Part shown: in pieces, positions 56,188 through 64,000 of the stretch
How positions within the stretch are numbered: the first letter of the stretch is position 1
How the letters are laid out: every line of letters begins with the position of its first letter
DNA from: Methanococcoides alaskense
GTDB lineage: Archaea > Halobacteriota > Methanosarcinia > Methanosarcinales > Methanosarcinaceae
Assembly: GCF_027594145.1 (NCBI RefSeq)
Contig: NZ_JAQFFK010000003.1
Span: 496,001 to 560,000, forward strand
Reading direction: 5' to 3'
DNA: 64,000 bases
Program-made: the position numbers and the translations under genes
The notes under the pieces: model-generated
The model's input: the letters and a program-made list of their open reading frames with translations, nothing else
Databases searched by the model: none
What the model was told of the DNA's origin: nothing

Positions 56188-58056
56188 ATGGCAGCCCCAA
56201 TTGCAGAAGAACTTGCAAAAAAGCAGCAAGCAATAAGTGTTGCAGAATTCTTTGAGAAGAACCGGCAGATTCTTGGTTTTGACTCTGCTCCGCGTAGTCT
56301 TATAACTACCGTAAAAGAAGCAGTGGACAATTCCCTTGATGCATGTGAGGAAGCAGAGATCCTTCCTGATATCTTGCTTCATATCGAGCGTGTCGGAAAG
56401 GATAATGTAAGTGTTATAGTAGAGGACAATGGTCCTGGTATCGTTAAAGAGCAAATACCCAAGGTATTTGCCAAGTTGCTCTACGGCTCACGTTTCCATG
56501 CACTGAAACAAAGCCGGGGTCAACAGGGTATTGGTATTTCAGCTTCTGTCCTTTATGCACAATTGACATCAGGTCATCCGACAAGTGTCATTTCCAAGAT
56601 CGGTCCGGATTCCCCTGCGCATCACTATGAAGTAATGATAAATACCAGTACCAATGACCCTGAGATCCTTCTTGATGAGGTGATCGACTGGGATAGGCCG
56701 CATGGTACTCGTGTGGAGCTGGAAATGGAAGCGTCTTATGTAAAGGGACGCAGACAGTCCATCTATGAATATCTGAAGGCAACTGCTATCGTTAATCCTC
56801 ATGCACGGCTCACTTTGATAGAGCCGGATGGCAATGAGGTCATATTTGATAGGGCTACCGACAAGCTTCCAATTCCTGCAAAGGAAATATTGCCGCATCC
56901 TCATGGAATTGAGCTTGGTACTCTCATGAAGATGCTGCGCTACACCGACCGCCAGAAATTAGCTCCGTTCTTACGCTATTCGTTCTCCAAGATAGGTCTG
57001 CTTACAGCCGAGGAGATCTGCAAGGCAGCGGGACTTGATACGGAGATGGTACCTTCGGAGCTTACAAGGGACCAGACAAAGAAATTACTGGATGCCTTCA
57101 AAAAAGTGAAGATCATGGCGCCACCGACGGATTGTCTTTCTCCTATTGGTGAGGAACTCATCTACAAAGGTCTTGAAAAGGAGTTCAATGTTGATTTCAT
57201 TGCAACGACCACTCGTAGCCCTTCTGTATTTTCAGGCAATCCTTTCGTTGTGGAGGTCGGTATCGCATACGGTGGTGGTCTCCAGAAAGATGATCGTATT
57301 GATATCATGAGATTTGCAAACCGTGTTCCCTTGCTTTATCAACAGGGTGGATGTGCCTCGACCCATGCTGTCGAAGGCATCAAGTGGAAACAGTATGGTC
57401 TGAACCAGCCCGGAGGCGGAATGCCCTCAGGTCCGGTTGTCCTGCTTATCCATGTGGCTTCTACGAACGTACCGTTCACATCAGAATCCAAGGATGCCAT
57501 TGCTGATATTCCTGAGATAAGGGATGAGGTGGAACTTGCAATTAAAGAGGTCTCGAGGAAGATGAACCGTTATCTGAATCGACAGGTCTCACTTAAGAAA
57601 AGGCGTGAGAAGGAGATCATCATCACTAAGGTATTGCCTAAGATGGCCCAGAAACTTGCGGATACACTTGAGCGTGATCTTCCGGACATCAATCCGGTAG
57701 TCGCAAAGGTAATGGGTAATCTTCTTGTTATGCGCAATGTGGAACATGGGGCTAACGGGGATGCAGCGGTCACAATTAAAGTGAAGAATTTTGGCAGTAA
57801 GCTTACGGAGTTCAAGCTGCACGATATGCTTCCTTATGAGATAAGTGATGTATCGCCAGAACCAAAGGTGATCTCCATGGGCAGTGATTTTGATTATGTA
57901 TGGGCTATGAAGGTTTCTCCTGAAGGCTCTAAAGCGATAACATATTCGTTGAGTTCCATGAGCGAGGACGAGATAAAGAGGCTACCTCAATTGATCGTTG
58001 AAGGTCTGGATGAAGAGCTGGTCACAGGTGCGAAAGCTATCAAAGGGTTGATCTGA
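56188..58056 (+). CDS. top6B: DNA topoisomerase VI subunit B
   Basis: 622 residues. The GHKL ATPase elements are [21 protein letters not shown] and [10 protein letters not shown]. The helix-2-turn-helix and transducer domains follow, with the switch Lys in [11 protein letters not shown]...SKDAIAD. It drives strand passage by subunit A. The next gene starts one base after its stop. Confidence 0.96.
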   Translation: MAAPIAEELAKKQQAISVAEFFEKNRQILGFDSAPRSLITTVKEAVDNSLDACEEAEILPDILLHIERVGKDNVSVIVEDNGPGIVKEQIPKVFAKLLYGSRFHALKQSRGQQGIGISASVLYAQLTSGHPTSVISKIGPDSPAHHYEVMINTSTNDPEILLDEVIDWDRPHGTRVELEMEASYVKGRRQSIYEYLKATAIVNPHARLTLIEPDGNEVIFDRATDKLPIPAKEILPHPHGIELGTLMKMLRYTDRQKLAPFLRYSFSKIGLLTAEEICKAAGLDTEMVPSELTRDQTKKLLDAFKKVKIMAPPTDCLSPIGEELIYKGLEKEFNVDFIATTTRSPSVFSGNPFVVEVGIAYGGGLQKDDRIDIMRFANRVPLLYQQGGCASTHAVEGIKWKQYGLNQPGGGMPSGPVVLLIHVASTNVPFTSESKDAIADIPEIRDEVELAIKEVSRKMNRYLNRQVSLKKRREKEIIITKVLPKMAQKLADTLERDLPDINPVVAKVMGNLLVMRNVEHGANGDAAVTIKVKNFGSKLTEFKLHDMLPYEISDVSPEPKVISMGSDFDYVWAMKVSPEGSKAITYSLSSMSEDEIKRLPQLIVEGLDEELVTGAKAIKGLI

Positions 58057-58057
58057 A

Positions 58058-59179
58058 ATGGTAGATACTATTAATTCCAATTACACAGAGCAGAAAAAAC
58101 AGAACGACCATCTGGCAAAGAACAGGCTGATGGGCTTAGCAGAGGGGCTGTACGACCAGTTCATTGATGAGACCGTTCCAAACGTGTCTATATCCAGCCG
58201 TACCAAGAACAATATCGAATACAGTAATGAGAGTGATGTGTGGGTATATGGTGATAAGGAAACCCAAAGGACCGCAAAAACGGTCAAAGGGGCTTTCCAG
58301 TTGCTTAAGACCGTACATTCCATCGATTTCCTTGTGAAGAACCATCTGGCACAGGACCGTGGTTCGACCTTAAGGGAGCTGTACTATATCTCCGAGAACT
58401 GGGATATTGCTAAATTCCGCGAGCAGGCGGAGAGCAATCGCCTCATTGAAGACCTTGAGATCATCACGTCCCTTCAGAGGGAATATTTCCATATGCGTCC
58501 TGAAGAAGATGGTGCGACAATGTTCGGTCCGATAAGGATACGAGAGGAGACCAAACGTGGCTCCCGTATCATTCACTGTCAGGAAGATATCGGTGAAAGT
58601 GGCTATCAGATCCCTTTCAATGTGGAGAACATCGAGTTCCTTGACCACGATGCCAAGTTCATCATTGCCATAGAGACTGGTGGTATGTATGCAAGGCTTA
58701 TTGAGAACGGCTTTGATGAGAAGTACAATGCTATACTTGTACACCTGAAAGGACAGCCTGCAAGGTCAACACGCCGTCTTATCAAGAGGATGAACGAGGA
58801 GCTTGGTATCCCTGTCGTTGTCTTCACTGATGGCGATCCCTGGTCTTACAGGATCTTCGCTTCAGTCGCATACGGTGCTATCAAGAGTGCCCATCTTTCA
58901 GAGTTCATGGCAACCCCAGCTGCAAAGTTCATTGGTGTTCAGCCAACGGATATCGTTGAGTATGAGCTTTCAACCGATAAGCTGACTGACAAGGATATTG
59001 ATGCTCTCAGAAGTGAGCTTACAGATCCGAGGTTCGCAAACGATTACTGGAAAGAGCAGATAAGCTTACAGCTTAGTATCAAGAAAAAGGCGGAACAACA
59101 AGCTTTTGCCGGAAAGGGTCTTGATTTTGTAACTGATACGTACCTGCCGAACAGGTTGAGTGAGATGGATATTATATGA
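58058..59179 (+). CDS. top6A: DNA topoisomerase VI subunit A
   Basis: 373 residues. The catalytic Tyr is in [11 protein letters not shown] (about 108). The Toprim metal site has Glu in [12 protein letters not shown] and Asp residues in [11 protein letters not shown]. It is the Spo11-like DNA-cleaving subunit, encoded with top6B as usual in archaea. Confidence 0.96.
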   Translation: MVDTINSNYTEQKKQNDHLAKNRLMGLAEGLYDQFIDETVPNVSISSRTKNNIEYSNESDVWVYGDKETQRTAKTVKGAFQLLKTVHSIDFLVKNHLAQDRGSTLRELYYISENWDIAKFREQAESNRLIEDLEIITSLQREYFHMRPEEDGATMFGPIRIREETKRGSRIIHCQEDIGESGYQIPFNVENIEFLDHDAKFIIAIETGGMYARLIENGFDEKYNAILVHLKGQPARSTRRLIKRMNEELGIPVVVFTDGDPWSYRIFASVAYGAIKSAHLSEFMATPAAKFIGVQPTDIVEYELSTDKLTDKDIDALRSELTDPRFANDYWKEQISLQLSIKKKAEQQAFAGKGLDFVTDTYLPNRLSEMDII

Positions 59180-59197
59180 TCCTCTCATATTTTTTTT
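59174..59197 (+). terminator. Terminator after top6A
   Basis: ATATGA-TCCTC-TCATAT overlaps the stop codon and is followed by T7. Confidence 0.65.
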
Positions 59198-59338
59198 GAA
59201 AATAATTAGGATCTGCGCCCCCCTCAAATTGACTAAAACACAATTTTGACATACTTGTCAATTTTGTGTGTCAATAAAGAAAATGGCGAACAGAAAAAAT
59301 AATATAACTCTTATGCCTAATTTATTGCTTAGGTGGGG

Positions 59339-60406
59339 ATGGATTTTAAATACATCAAAGATCTCAGCAATATAGAAATTAGCAAAATAATACTAATACT
59401 GCTCCTAATTGGCTCAATGTTGCTTGCAGGGGGATGTATAGATTCAAAAGAACCCGATCAGCAGATCGGTGAATTGAATTTTATTCTAGTGCCTGAAAAG
59501 ACACAGGTACAGGAAGGTGAAATTTTCAAAATTCACTTGATGTTAACAAACGTTGGTAACAAAACTATCAATGTGTGGAAGATGGAAGAACAAGTGAGTT
59601 ATGATATTAATTTCTTATTTCCAAATGGTTCTAAAGTGCCATATGAATGTGGAGTAATTTCAAGAGTGCCTTTAAATAATGATGATCTTGTTGAACTCCA
59701 TCCTGGTCAATCTCTTAATGCTACCTTTAATTCAAAGTGTTGGAACTTGGATAATGGCGAGTATATACTTAATGCCGTATATCACACTTCAAGGGGTGAA
59801 TCAATTACAAAACCTTACTGGATTGGAATGGCAGAATCCAATAACTTCACCATAGATGTCGTGAATGGGAAAGAACCCATTGAATTGGCAGTTGAAGATG
59901 TCGATAATACTACGGGGAAAATAAATATTGCTGTAAGTGGTGAACTTGAATTCTTAAGCTATGAAGATCTGAGCGATCGGTCTGATATAATTTTAATAGG
60001 TACGGTCAAGGAAGTACTTCCAAGTAAATGGAACACTGCTGACGGAATGAGGCCAACCGATGATATCTATGATCTGGGTTGGCATGATGTTCTCTATACT
60101 GATGTCATTATCAGTGTGGGTGGCTATCTCAAAAATCCATTGCCAGAAAAAGAAGTTATAGTTAGAATACAGGGTGGAAGTGACGGTTACGTTTCCATAG
60201 ATGCGGAGGATGAAGCATCTTTTTCTCCCCTGGAAAGGGTTTTCCTTTACCTGAATAATGACACATGGACTGATACCAAAGATTTTGGTCCGGAACACTT
60301 TGTGGTCACTGGTGCTTCACAGGGCAAATTTACGCTGACCGATGATGGACGAGTTACTCAGTTCGATAGATCCCTTACTTTGGACGAACTTCTGGAGACT
60401 ATCTGA
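59339..60406 (+). CDS. Secreted lipoprotein, function unknown
   Basis: About 355 residues. A hydrophobic leader ends in the lipobox LLAGGC (Cys about 34), followed by D. The mature part has an immunoglobulin-like domain (about 47-175, NFILVPEKTQVQEGEIFKI) and a second beta domain. Several N-glycosylation sites fit an exterior location. The start may be ATG 59339 or GTG 59333. I do not recognise a family with a known job. Confidence 0.65.
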   Translation: MDFKYIKDLSNIEISKIILILLLIGSMLLAGGCIDSKEPDQQIGELNFILVPEKTQVQEGEIFKIHLMLTNVGNKTINVWKMEEQVSYDINFLFPNGSKVPYECGVISRVPLNNDDLVELHPGQSLNATFNSKCWNLDNGEYILNAVYHTSRGESITKPYWIGMAESNNFTIDVVNGKEPIELAVEDVDNTTGKINIAVSGELEFLSYEDLSDRSDIILIGTVKEVLPSKWNTADGMRPTDDIYDLGWHDVLYTDVIISVGGYLKNPLPEKEVIVRIQGGSDGYVSIDAEDEASFSPLERVFLYLNNDTWTDTKDFGPEHFVVTGASQGKFTLTDDGRVTQFDRSLTLDELLETI

Positions 60407-60557
60407 TCGATGTAATATTAACCGGATGAAATTGTATGCTTTCATCCACTTATACTTCATTTATGTGTGCTGATCAGTAGGGGCTAAATTATTATGACTG
60501 CATGAGCTTCCCTTAAAAAAGATGTAGAAAAGAATGTATAAGAAAAAAATAGAGGTT

Positions 60558-60821
60558 TTAGAGTGTCCTGCCTTTCAGGATCTTCTCTATGACAGGCTTG
60601 TTCTGAAGACCGTCTGTCATCCTTGCTTTGTCTATCCACATATCAGAAGCGGACTGTAATCCTGCTGACTTGTGTGGCATATACTCGATGCCATCAAGGG
60701 CAGGTAGTTCATTGCTTAAGGATGGTGGAATGTGAAGGCCAAGGTTCGTTTCCCCGACAGTGTGGAGCATTTCCTTGTTTTTGAACTCAGGGTTTTTTGC
60801 TGTTGATTCCTTTTCTTCCAT
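60558..60821 (-). CDS. Hypothetical protein, 87 residues
   Basis: Soluble and rich in short polar turns, with the segment HTVGETNLGLHIPPSLSNEL. No motif is recognised. There is no ribosome site before the ATG, so the message may be leaderless. On the minus strand a T7 run follows the stop. Coding character is good, with few rare codons. Confidence 0.5.
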   Translation of the reverse strand: MEEKESTAKNPEFKNKEMLHTVGETNLGLHIPPSLSNELPALDGIEYMPHKSAGLQSASDMWIDKARMTDGLQNKPVIEKILKGRTL

Positions 60822-60937
60822 GGGTGTGGATTAGTTTGCTAAGTACTAAAACGTTTCTCAATGGAATGACAAGTTATATGTAATCCATTAAATCTAATAC
60901 ACACAAAAACCATTATTCCCAAAAGGAGACTAATTTA

Positions 60938-61945
60938 TTGACAACTGTTCTCGGTATAGAAGGCACAGCCTGGAATTTAAGCGCAGCAATTGTTGACGAA
61001 GATGATGTTATAGCAGAGGTGACTGAGACATATCGCCCAAAGACCGGAGGTATTCATCCAAGGGAAGCTGCACAGCATCATGCTTTGCATGCATCGAATG
61101 TCATTGAAAGATTACTGAAGGAATATAGGGATAAAGGTCATTCTCCTGAAAATATAGATGCTATTGCATTCTCACAGGGGCCGGGTTTGGGGGCATGTCT
61201 GAGGACAGTTGCGACATCTGCAAGGGCGCTGGCATTGTCGCTGGATATTCCGCTTGTGGGTGTGAACCACTGTATAGGGCATGTTGAGATCGGACGCTGG
61301 AAAACACCGGCAGTTAACCCTGTGGTGCTGTATGTCAGTGGCGGGAATTCGCAGGTGCTTGCCCACAGGGCTGGCAAGTATAGGATATTCGGGGAAACCC
61401 TTGATATCGGCATAGGGAATGCCCTCGATAAATTTGCAAGGGGCGCAGGGCTGACCCATCCGGGTGGTCCCAAGGTGGAAGAGTATGCCAGGAAAGCTAC
61501 TAATTATGTGAAAATGCCATATGTTGTAAAGGGTATGGATTTCTCATTTTCAGGGCTATCCACGGCTGCAACGGATGCTTTGAAGGATAATTCTCTTGAA
61601 GATGTCTGTTATTCTTTCCAGGAGAATGCTTTTGCAATGCTTGTGGAGGTGACCGAGCGTGCACTGGCCCATACTGGTAAGAGCGAAGTGCTTCTTGCAG
61701 GGGGTGTGGGTGCGAACATGCGGCTTCGTGAGATGCTTGATCTCATGTGTGAGGACAGGGGTGCGAGCTTCTACGTGCCTGAAAAACGTTTCATGGGTGA
61801 CAATGGTGCCATGATAGCTTATACAGGTCTGTTGATGTTCAATTCAGGGACCACTTTACCGATCGAAAGTTCTCATGTGGACCCGAGCTTCAGGCCGGAT
61901 ACTGTCGATGTGACCTGGATAACTGATGAACAGGAGGTTCTGTGA
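60938..61945 (+). CDS. tRNA threonylcarbamoyladenosine synthase Kae1
   Basis: 335 residues of the ASKHA fold. The iron ligands are His in NHCIGHVEIG and the late Asp in FMGDNGAMIAYTG. SGGNSQV is the nucleotide loop. It makes the t6A37 modification in the KEOPS complex. TTG 60938 follows AAGGAG. The stop overlaps the start of bud32, its KEOPS partner. Confidence 0.94.
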   Translation: MTTVLGIEGTAWNLSAAIVDEDDVIAEVTETYRPKTGGIHPREAAQHHALHASNVIERLLKEYRDKGHSPENIDAIAFSQGPGLGACLRTVATSARALALSLDIPLVGVNHCIGHVEIGRWKTPAVNPVVLYVSGGNSQVLAHRAGKYRIFGETLDIGIGNALDKFARGAGLTHPGGPKVEEYARKATNYVKMPYVVKGMDFSFSGLSTAATDALKDNSLEDVCYSFQENAFAMLVEVTERALAHTGKSEVLLAGGVGANMRLREMLDLMCEDRGASFYVPEKRFMGDNGAMIAYTGLLMFNSGTTLPIESSHVDPSFRPDTVDVTWITDEQEVL

Positions 61946-62517
61946 TGTATCTTCAAAGCGGAGCTGAAGCTGTGGTTTCCCTTAAAGACGGTTATATCAT
62001 CAAGGACCGTATCCCCAAAAGATACAGGGTTGCGGAACTCGACGAGAGGATACGCAAGGAAAGGACGCGTGCAGAAGCTCGATTGATGTCAGATGCAAGG
62101 CGTTGTGGAGTACCTACTCCGATAATACATGATATTTATGATTTTACCATCGAAATGGAATATATCGATGGCAAACCTGTAAAATATGTTATTGATGAAA
62201 CGATGTGTAAGCTTATGGGCAAGCTTATCGGAAGGCTTCACAGTGGTGGTATCATCCATGGGGATCTGACAACTTCCAATATGCTTTACAGTGGTGATCG
62301 TATCTACCTTATCGATTTCGGGCTCGCATATGTGGATGGATCGGTCGAATCGAGGGGTGTTGATATCCATGTTCTGTTCCAGACACTTGAGAGCACACAT
62401 TCGGATCATGAGGAATTGATTAAGGCCTTCAGCCGTGGTTACAGGATAACCCTTGATATGGCGGATGAAGTGCTGGATAGAGTTAAAGAGATTGAAAAGA
62501 GGGGTCGTTATGCGTGA
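61945..62517 (+). CDS. KEOPS kinase/ATPase Bud32
   Basis: About 190 residues, a minimal RIO-like kinase. It has the N-lobe Lys in IIKDRIPKRYR, the catalytic HGDLTTSNML (HxDxxxxN) and DFGLAYVD. ATG 61945 shares its A with the kae1 stop (TGATG). In many euryarchaea the two are one fused protein. Here they are separate reading frames. Confidence 0.92.
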   Translation: MYLQSGAEAVVSLKDGYIIKDRIPKRYRVAELDERIRKERTRAEARLMSDARRCGVPTPIIHDIYDFTIEMEYIDGKPVKYVIDETMCKLMGKLIGRLHSGGIIHGDLTTSNMLYSGDRIYLIDFGLAYVDGSVESRGVDIHVLFQTLESTHSDHEELIKAFSRGYRITLDMADEVLDRVKEIEKRGRYA

Positions 62518-63055
62518 AATGGTATTTGTGACAGGAAATAAAGGTAAGTTCAGTGAGGCAAAAGAGATACTTGCAGCCAAGGACATTGAACTTATTCAGA
62601 ATAAGGGTGGCTATCCTGAACTTCAGGAAGACGAACTTGAACCTATAGCTGCATATGGTGCAAAATACTGTGCTGAAAAGTTAAAACATCCTGTAATGGT
62701 GGATGACTCGGGTCTTTTCATCAATGCACTGAATGGTTTTCCGGGTCCTTATTCCGCATTCGTGGAAGAAAATCTTGGTAATCAGAGGGTCTTAAAGCTC
62801 ATGGAAGATGAGACTGAACGGGGTGCTGTTTTTAAGTCGGTCATCGGCTATTGCGAACCCGGGGGGGAACCTGTGACCTTTACCGGTACCGTCGAAGGTG
62901 AGATCGCCTACGAAGAGCGTGGAAGTGGTGGCTTTGGTTACGACCCTATCTTCGATTATAAAGGTCAGACGTTCGGCGAGCTTGGTACCGAGGAAAAAAA
63001 TAAGATGTCTCATCGCAAAAGGGCATTGGACAAGTTCTTCGCCTGGCTTGACTGA
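62510..63055 (+). CDS. XTP/dITP pyrophosphatase (RdgB/HAM1 family)
   Basis: About 181 residues from ATG 62510, which has GAGGGG and overlaps bud32 by 8 bases. It has FVTGNKGKFSEAKEIL at the N-terminus, the catalytic VDDSGLFINAL and the late SHRKRALDKF. It removes deaminated purine triphosphates from the nucleotide pool. Third gene of the kae1 operon. Confidence 0.93.
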   Translation: MREMVFVTGNKGKFSEAKEILAAKDIELIQNKGGYPELQEDELEPIAAYGAKYCAEKLKHPVMVDDSGLFINALNGFPGPYSAFVEENLGNQRVLKLMEDETERGAVFKSVIGYCEPGGEPVTFTGTVEGEIAYEERGSGGFGYDPIFDYKGQTFGELGTEEKNKMSHRKRALDKFFAWLD

Positions 63056-63087
63056 ACCCATGATACTGCAATTTATAGGTGGATGAT

Positions 63088-63681
63088 ATGAACTCCCTTC
63101 AACGCTTCTTAGCTGATACTCGGGGTGTTGACACTATACCGTTGAAGATGGTGTTCTATCTTTCAATTGCAGGCATGATAATACTGATGACCGCATTTTC
63201 GTGGAACAACATTTTTCCTGTGATCGATGATGCTCATGTGGACAAACAACTCGAGGATGTTGGACTCGTTATTTCATCTATTCAGAATGGTTATGCCAGG
63301 GATATCTCAAGTAATGATGTTGCAGGCATTATGGGTGTCCTTGATCTTTCATTGCCGGAACATGTGGAATATGTCTCATTCGGTGTCGATCCTGATCCGG
63401 ATATGGATGGTAATCTTACCAATACGGCATGGGCATTGGAAAAGAACACCATTCTTTGTAGCTATTCCGAAGGTTTCAAAACACGTGTTCATATCGATGG
63501 TGACGCTATAGAGTTCAGGAAAGGGATCTCCAATGACGGAGGCGTTTGGGTCATTGATGATGACGGCTCTGCTTCAGGTCATGACAAGGGTGTCGTGCTC
63601 GAAGGGCCGATCTCAGGGGAATTCGTATTCGAACTTGTGTTCGTAGAAGGTGAGGGCAAATACACCCTCACCCACTTTTAA
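63088..63681 (+). CDS. Pilin-like membrane protein
   Basis: About 197 residues. A polar head (LADTRGVDTIPLK) and one helix (MVFYLSIAGMIILMTAF) precede a beta-rich exterior domain with an acidic DPDPDMDGN loop. The layout is like the DUF7266-type proteins of the pilin operon at 16.5-21 kb. It lies 32 bases past rdgB. ATG 63088 is preferred over GTG 63079. Confidence 0.65.
   Translation: MNSLQRFLADTRGVDTIPLKMVFYLSIAGMIILMTAFSWNNIFPVIDDAHVDKQLEDVGLVISSIQNGYARDISSNDVAGIMGVLDLSLPEHVEYVSFGVDPDPDMDGNLTNTAWALEKNTILCSYSEGFKTRVHIDGDAIEFRKGISNDGGVWVIDDDGSASGHDKGVVLEGPISGEFVFELVFVEGEGKYTLTHF
63649..63680. terminator. Terminator between convergent genes at the right end
   Basis: GGTGAGGG-8-CCCTCACC is a perfect 8-bp stem in the last codons of the pilin-like gene, followed by ACTTTTAATAA. 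Confidence 0.6.
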
Positions 63682-63689
63682 TAACCGTT

Positions 63690-64000
63690 TTACTCGATAA
63701 AGCGCACAGAGTTCTCAAGCACTTTCTTTGCCTGTGACTCAGTTAGTCCTGCACCCATGGCGATCTTGAGTGCAGTCTCTTTTGTGATGAGATCTTCCGG
63801 ACTGTGGGTGTCCGTATTGACCACCATGGTCGCACCAACTTCTGTTCCGAGCCTTGCAACGTGTCCGTTCGTTCTGTTGTGACCGTTCCTTGCGGTTATC
63901 TCAAGGCAGGTCCCATTGTCGGCAGCCATCTGTGCTTCTTCCTCGGTGATAAAACCGGGGTGTGCAAGAATATCAACATCCTCACAGGCAATTGCTGCAG
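63690..64000 (-). CDS. PHP-domain phosphoesterase (N-terminus outside the window)
   Basis: The minus frame is open to base 64000, giving at least 102 C-terminal residues. The metal-binding motifs ILAHPGF and VVNTDTHSPED are PHP-type. Short archaeal PHP proteins act as phosphoesterases. The internal ATG at 63929 is not the start, because coding continues upstream of it with motif residues. Confidence 0.8.
   Translation of the reverse strand, partial: AAIACEDVDILAHPGFITEEEAQMAADNGTCLEITARNGHNRTNGHVARLGTEVGATMVVNTDTHSPEDLITKETALKIAMGAGLTESQAKKVLENSVRFIE

Overview
The window reads as a chromosomal segment of a methylotrophic, cytochrome-containing methanogen of the order Methanosarcinales, closest in flavour to Methanococcoides or Methanolobus. 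The species is inferred, not proven. The evidence is an A-type ATP synthase operon in the Methanosarcina order (ahaH-I-K-E-C-F-A-B-D-G), the siroheme-dependent haem route (ahbA, ahbB, ahbD with hemA, hemB, hemL, hemC), an archaeal CXXXY-type CcmE with a CcmD-like partner, topoisomerase VI, Kae1/Bud32, methanogenesis marker 2 and an orphan NifB.

Layout. 0-7.3 kb: preQ0/archaeosine genes queE (cut by the window edge) and queD, nifB, mmp2, a radical SAM activase-like gene, a histidine kinase pseudogene, a DUF98 chorismate lyase-like gene and tRNA-Thr(GGT). 7.5-11 kb: a small Cys protein, a flavodoxin, and an envelope-stress block of pspA-pspAA facing pspAB-htpX. 11-12.6 kb: an AT-rich islet with a membrane-anchored dCTP deaminase/dUTPase-fold protein, a complete dUTPase and a strongly folded RNA-like element. 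13-15 kb: an MscS channel and a polytopic membrane protein. 15.2-16.5 kb: a tnpB-only IS200/IS605-type element whose right end supplies the stop codon of a neighbouring gene. 16.5-23.2 kb: a seven-gene minus-strand operon of type IV pilin-like proteins headed by an ArlD/E-domain coiled-coil protein. 23.4-31.9 kb: the ATP synthase operon, including a 59-residue AhaG that is easily missed. 32-34.7 kb: a SPASM-like radical SAM gene coupled to a polyprenyl synthase, then ccmE and ccmD. 34.9-46 kb: ahbD, a small MITE-like element, a TPR protein with near-identical 102-bp repeats, then ahbA-ahbB-sirC-hemA-hemB-hemL-hemC and pyrD-pyrK. 46-54 kb: an accessory stretch with two broken membrane-protein genes, a cohesin/dockerin-like secreted protein, a J-domain protein, small Cys/Zn proteins, a thioredoxin-CcdA fusion and an MFS exporter. 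54-64 kb: a U32 protein, a cytosine deaminase-like enzyme, top6B-top6A, a lipoprotein, kae1-bud32-rdgB, a pilin-like gene and a partial PHP-domain gene.

How parts fit. The hem/ahb genes, with CcmD/CcmE and the thioredoxin-CcdA protein, would make haem and mature the c-type cytochromes of a membrane-bound electron transport chain. The ATP synthase would use the resulting ion gradient, and the polyprenyl synthase may supply membrane lipid or methanophenazine side chains. The Psp/HtpX block and MscS protect the membrane. Three genes carry disabling lesions, and IS/MITE traces sit at operon edges, so the accessory parts look to be under active decay. The best candidates for something undescribed are the membrane dUTPase-fold/dUTPase islet with its pseudoknot-like RNA, and the ArlD-headed pilin operon that has no assembly ATPase beside it.
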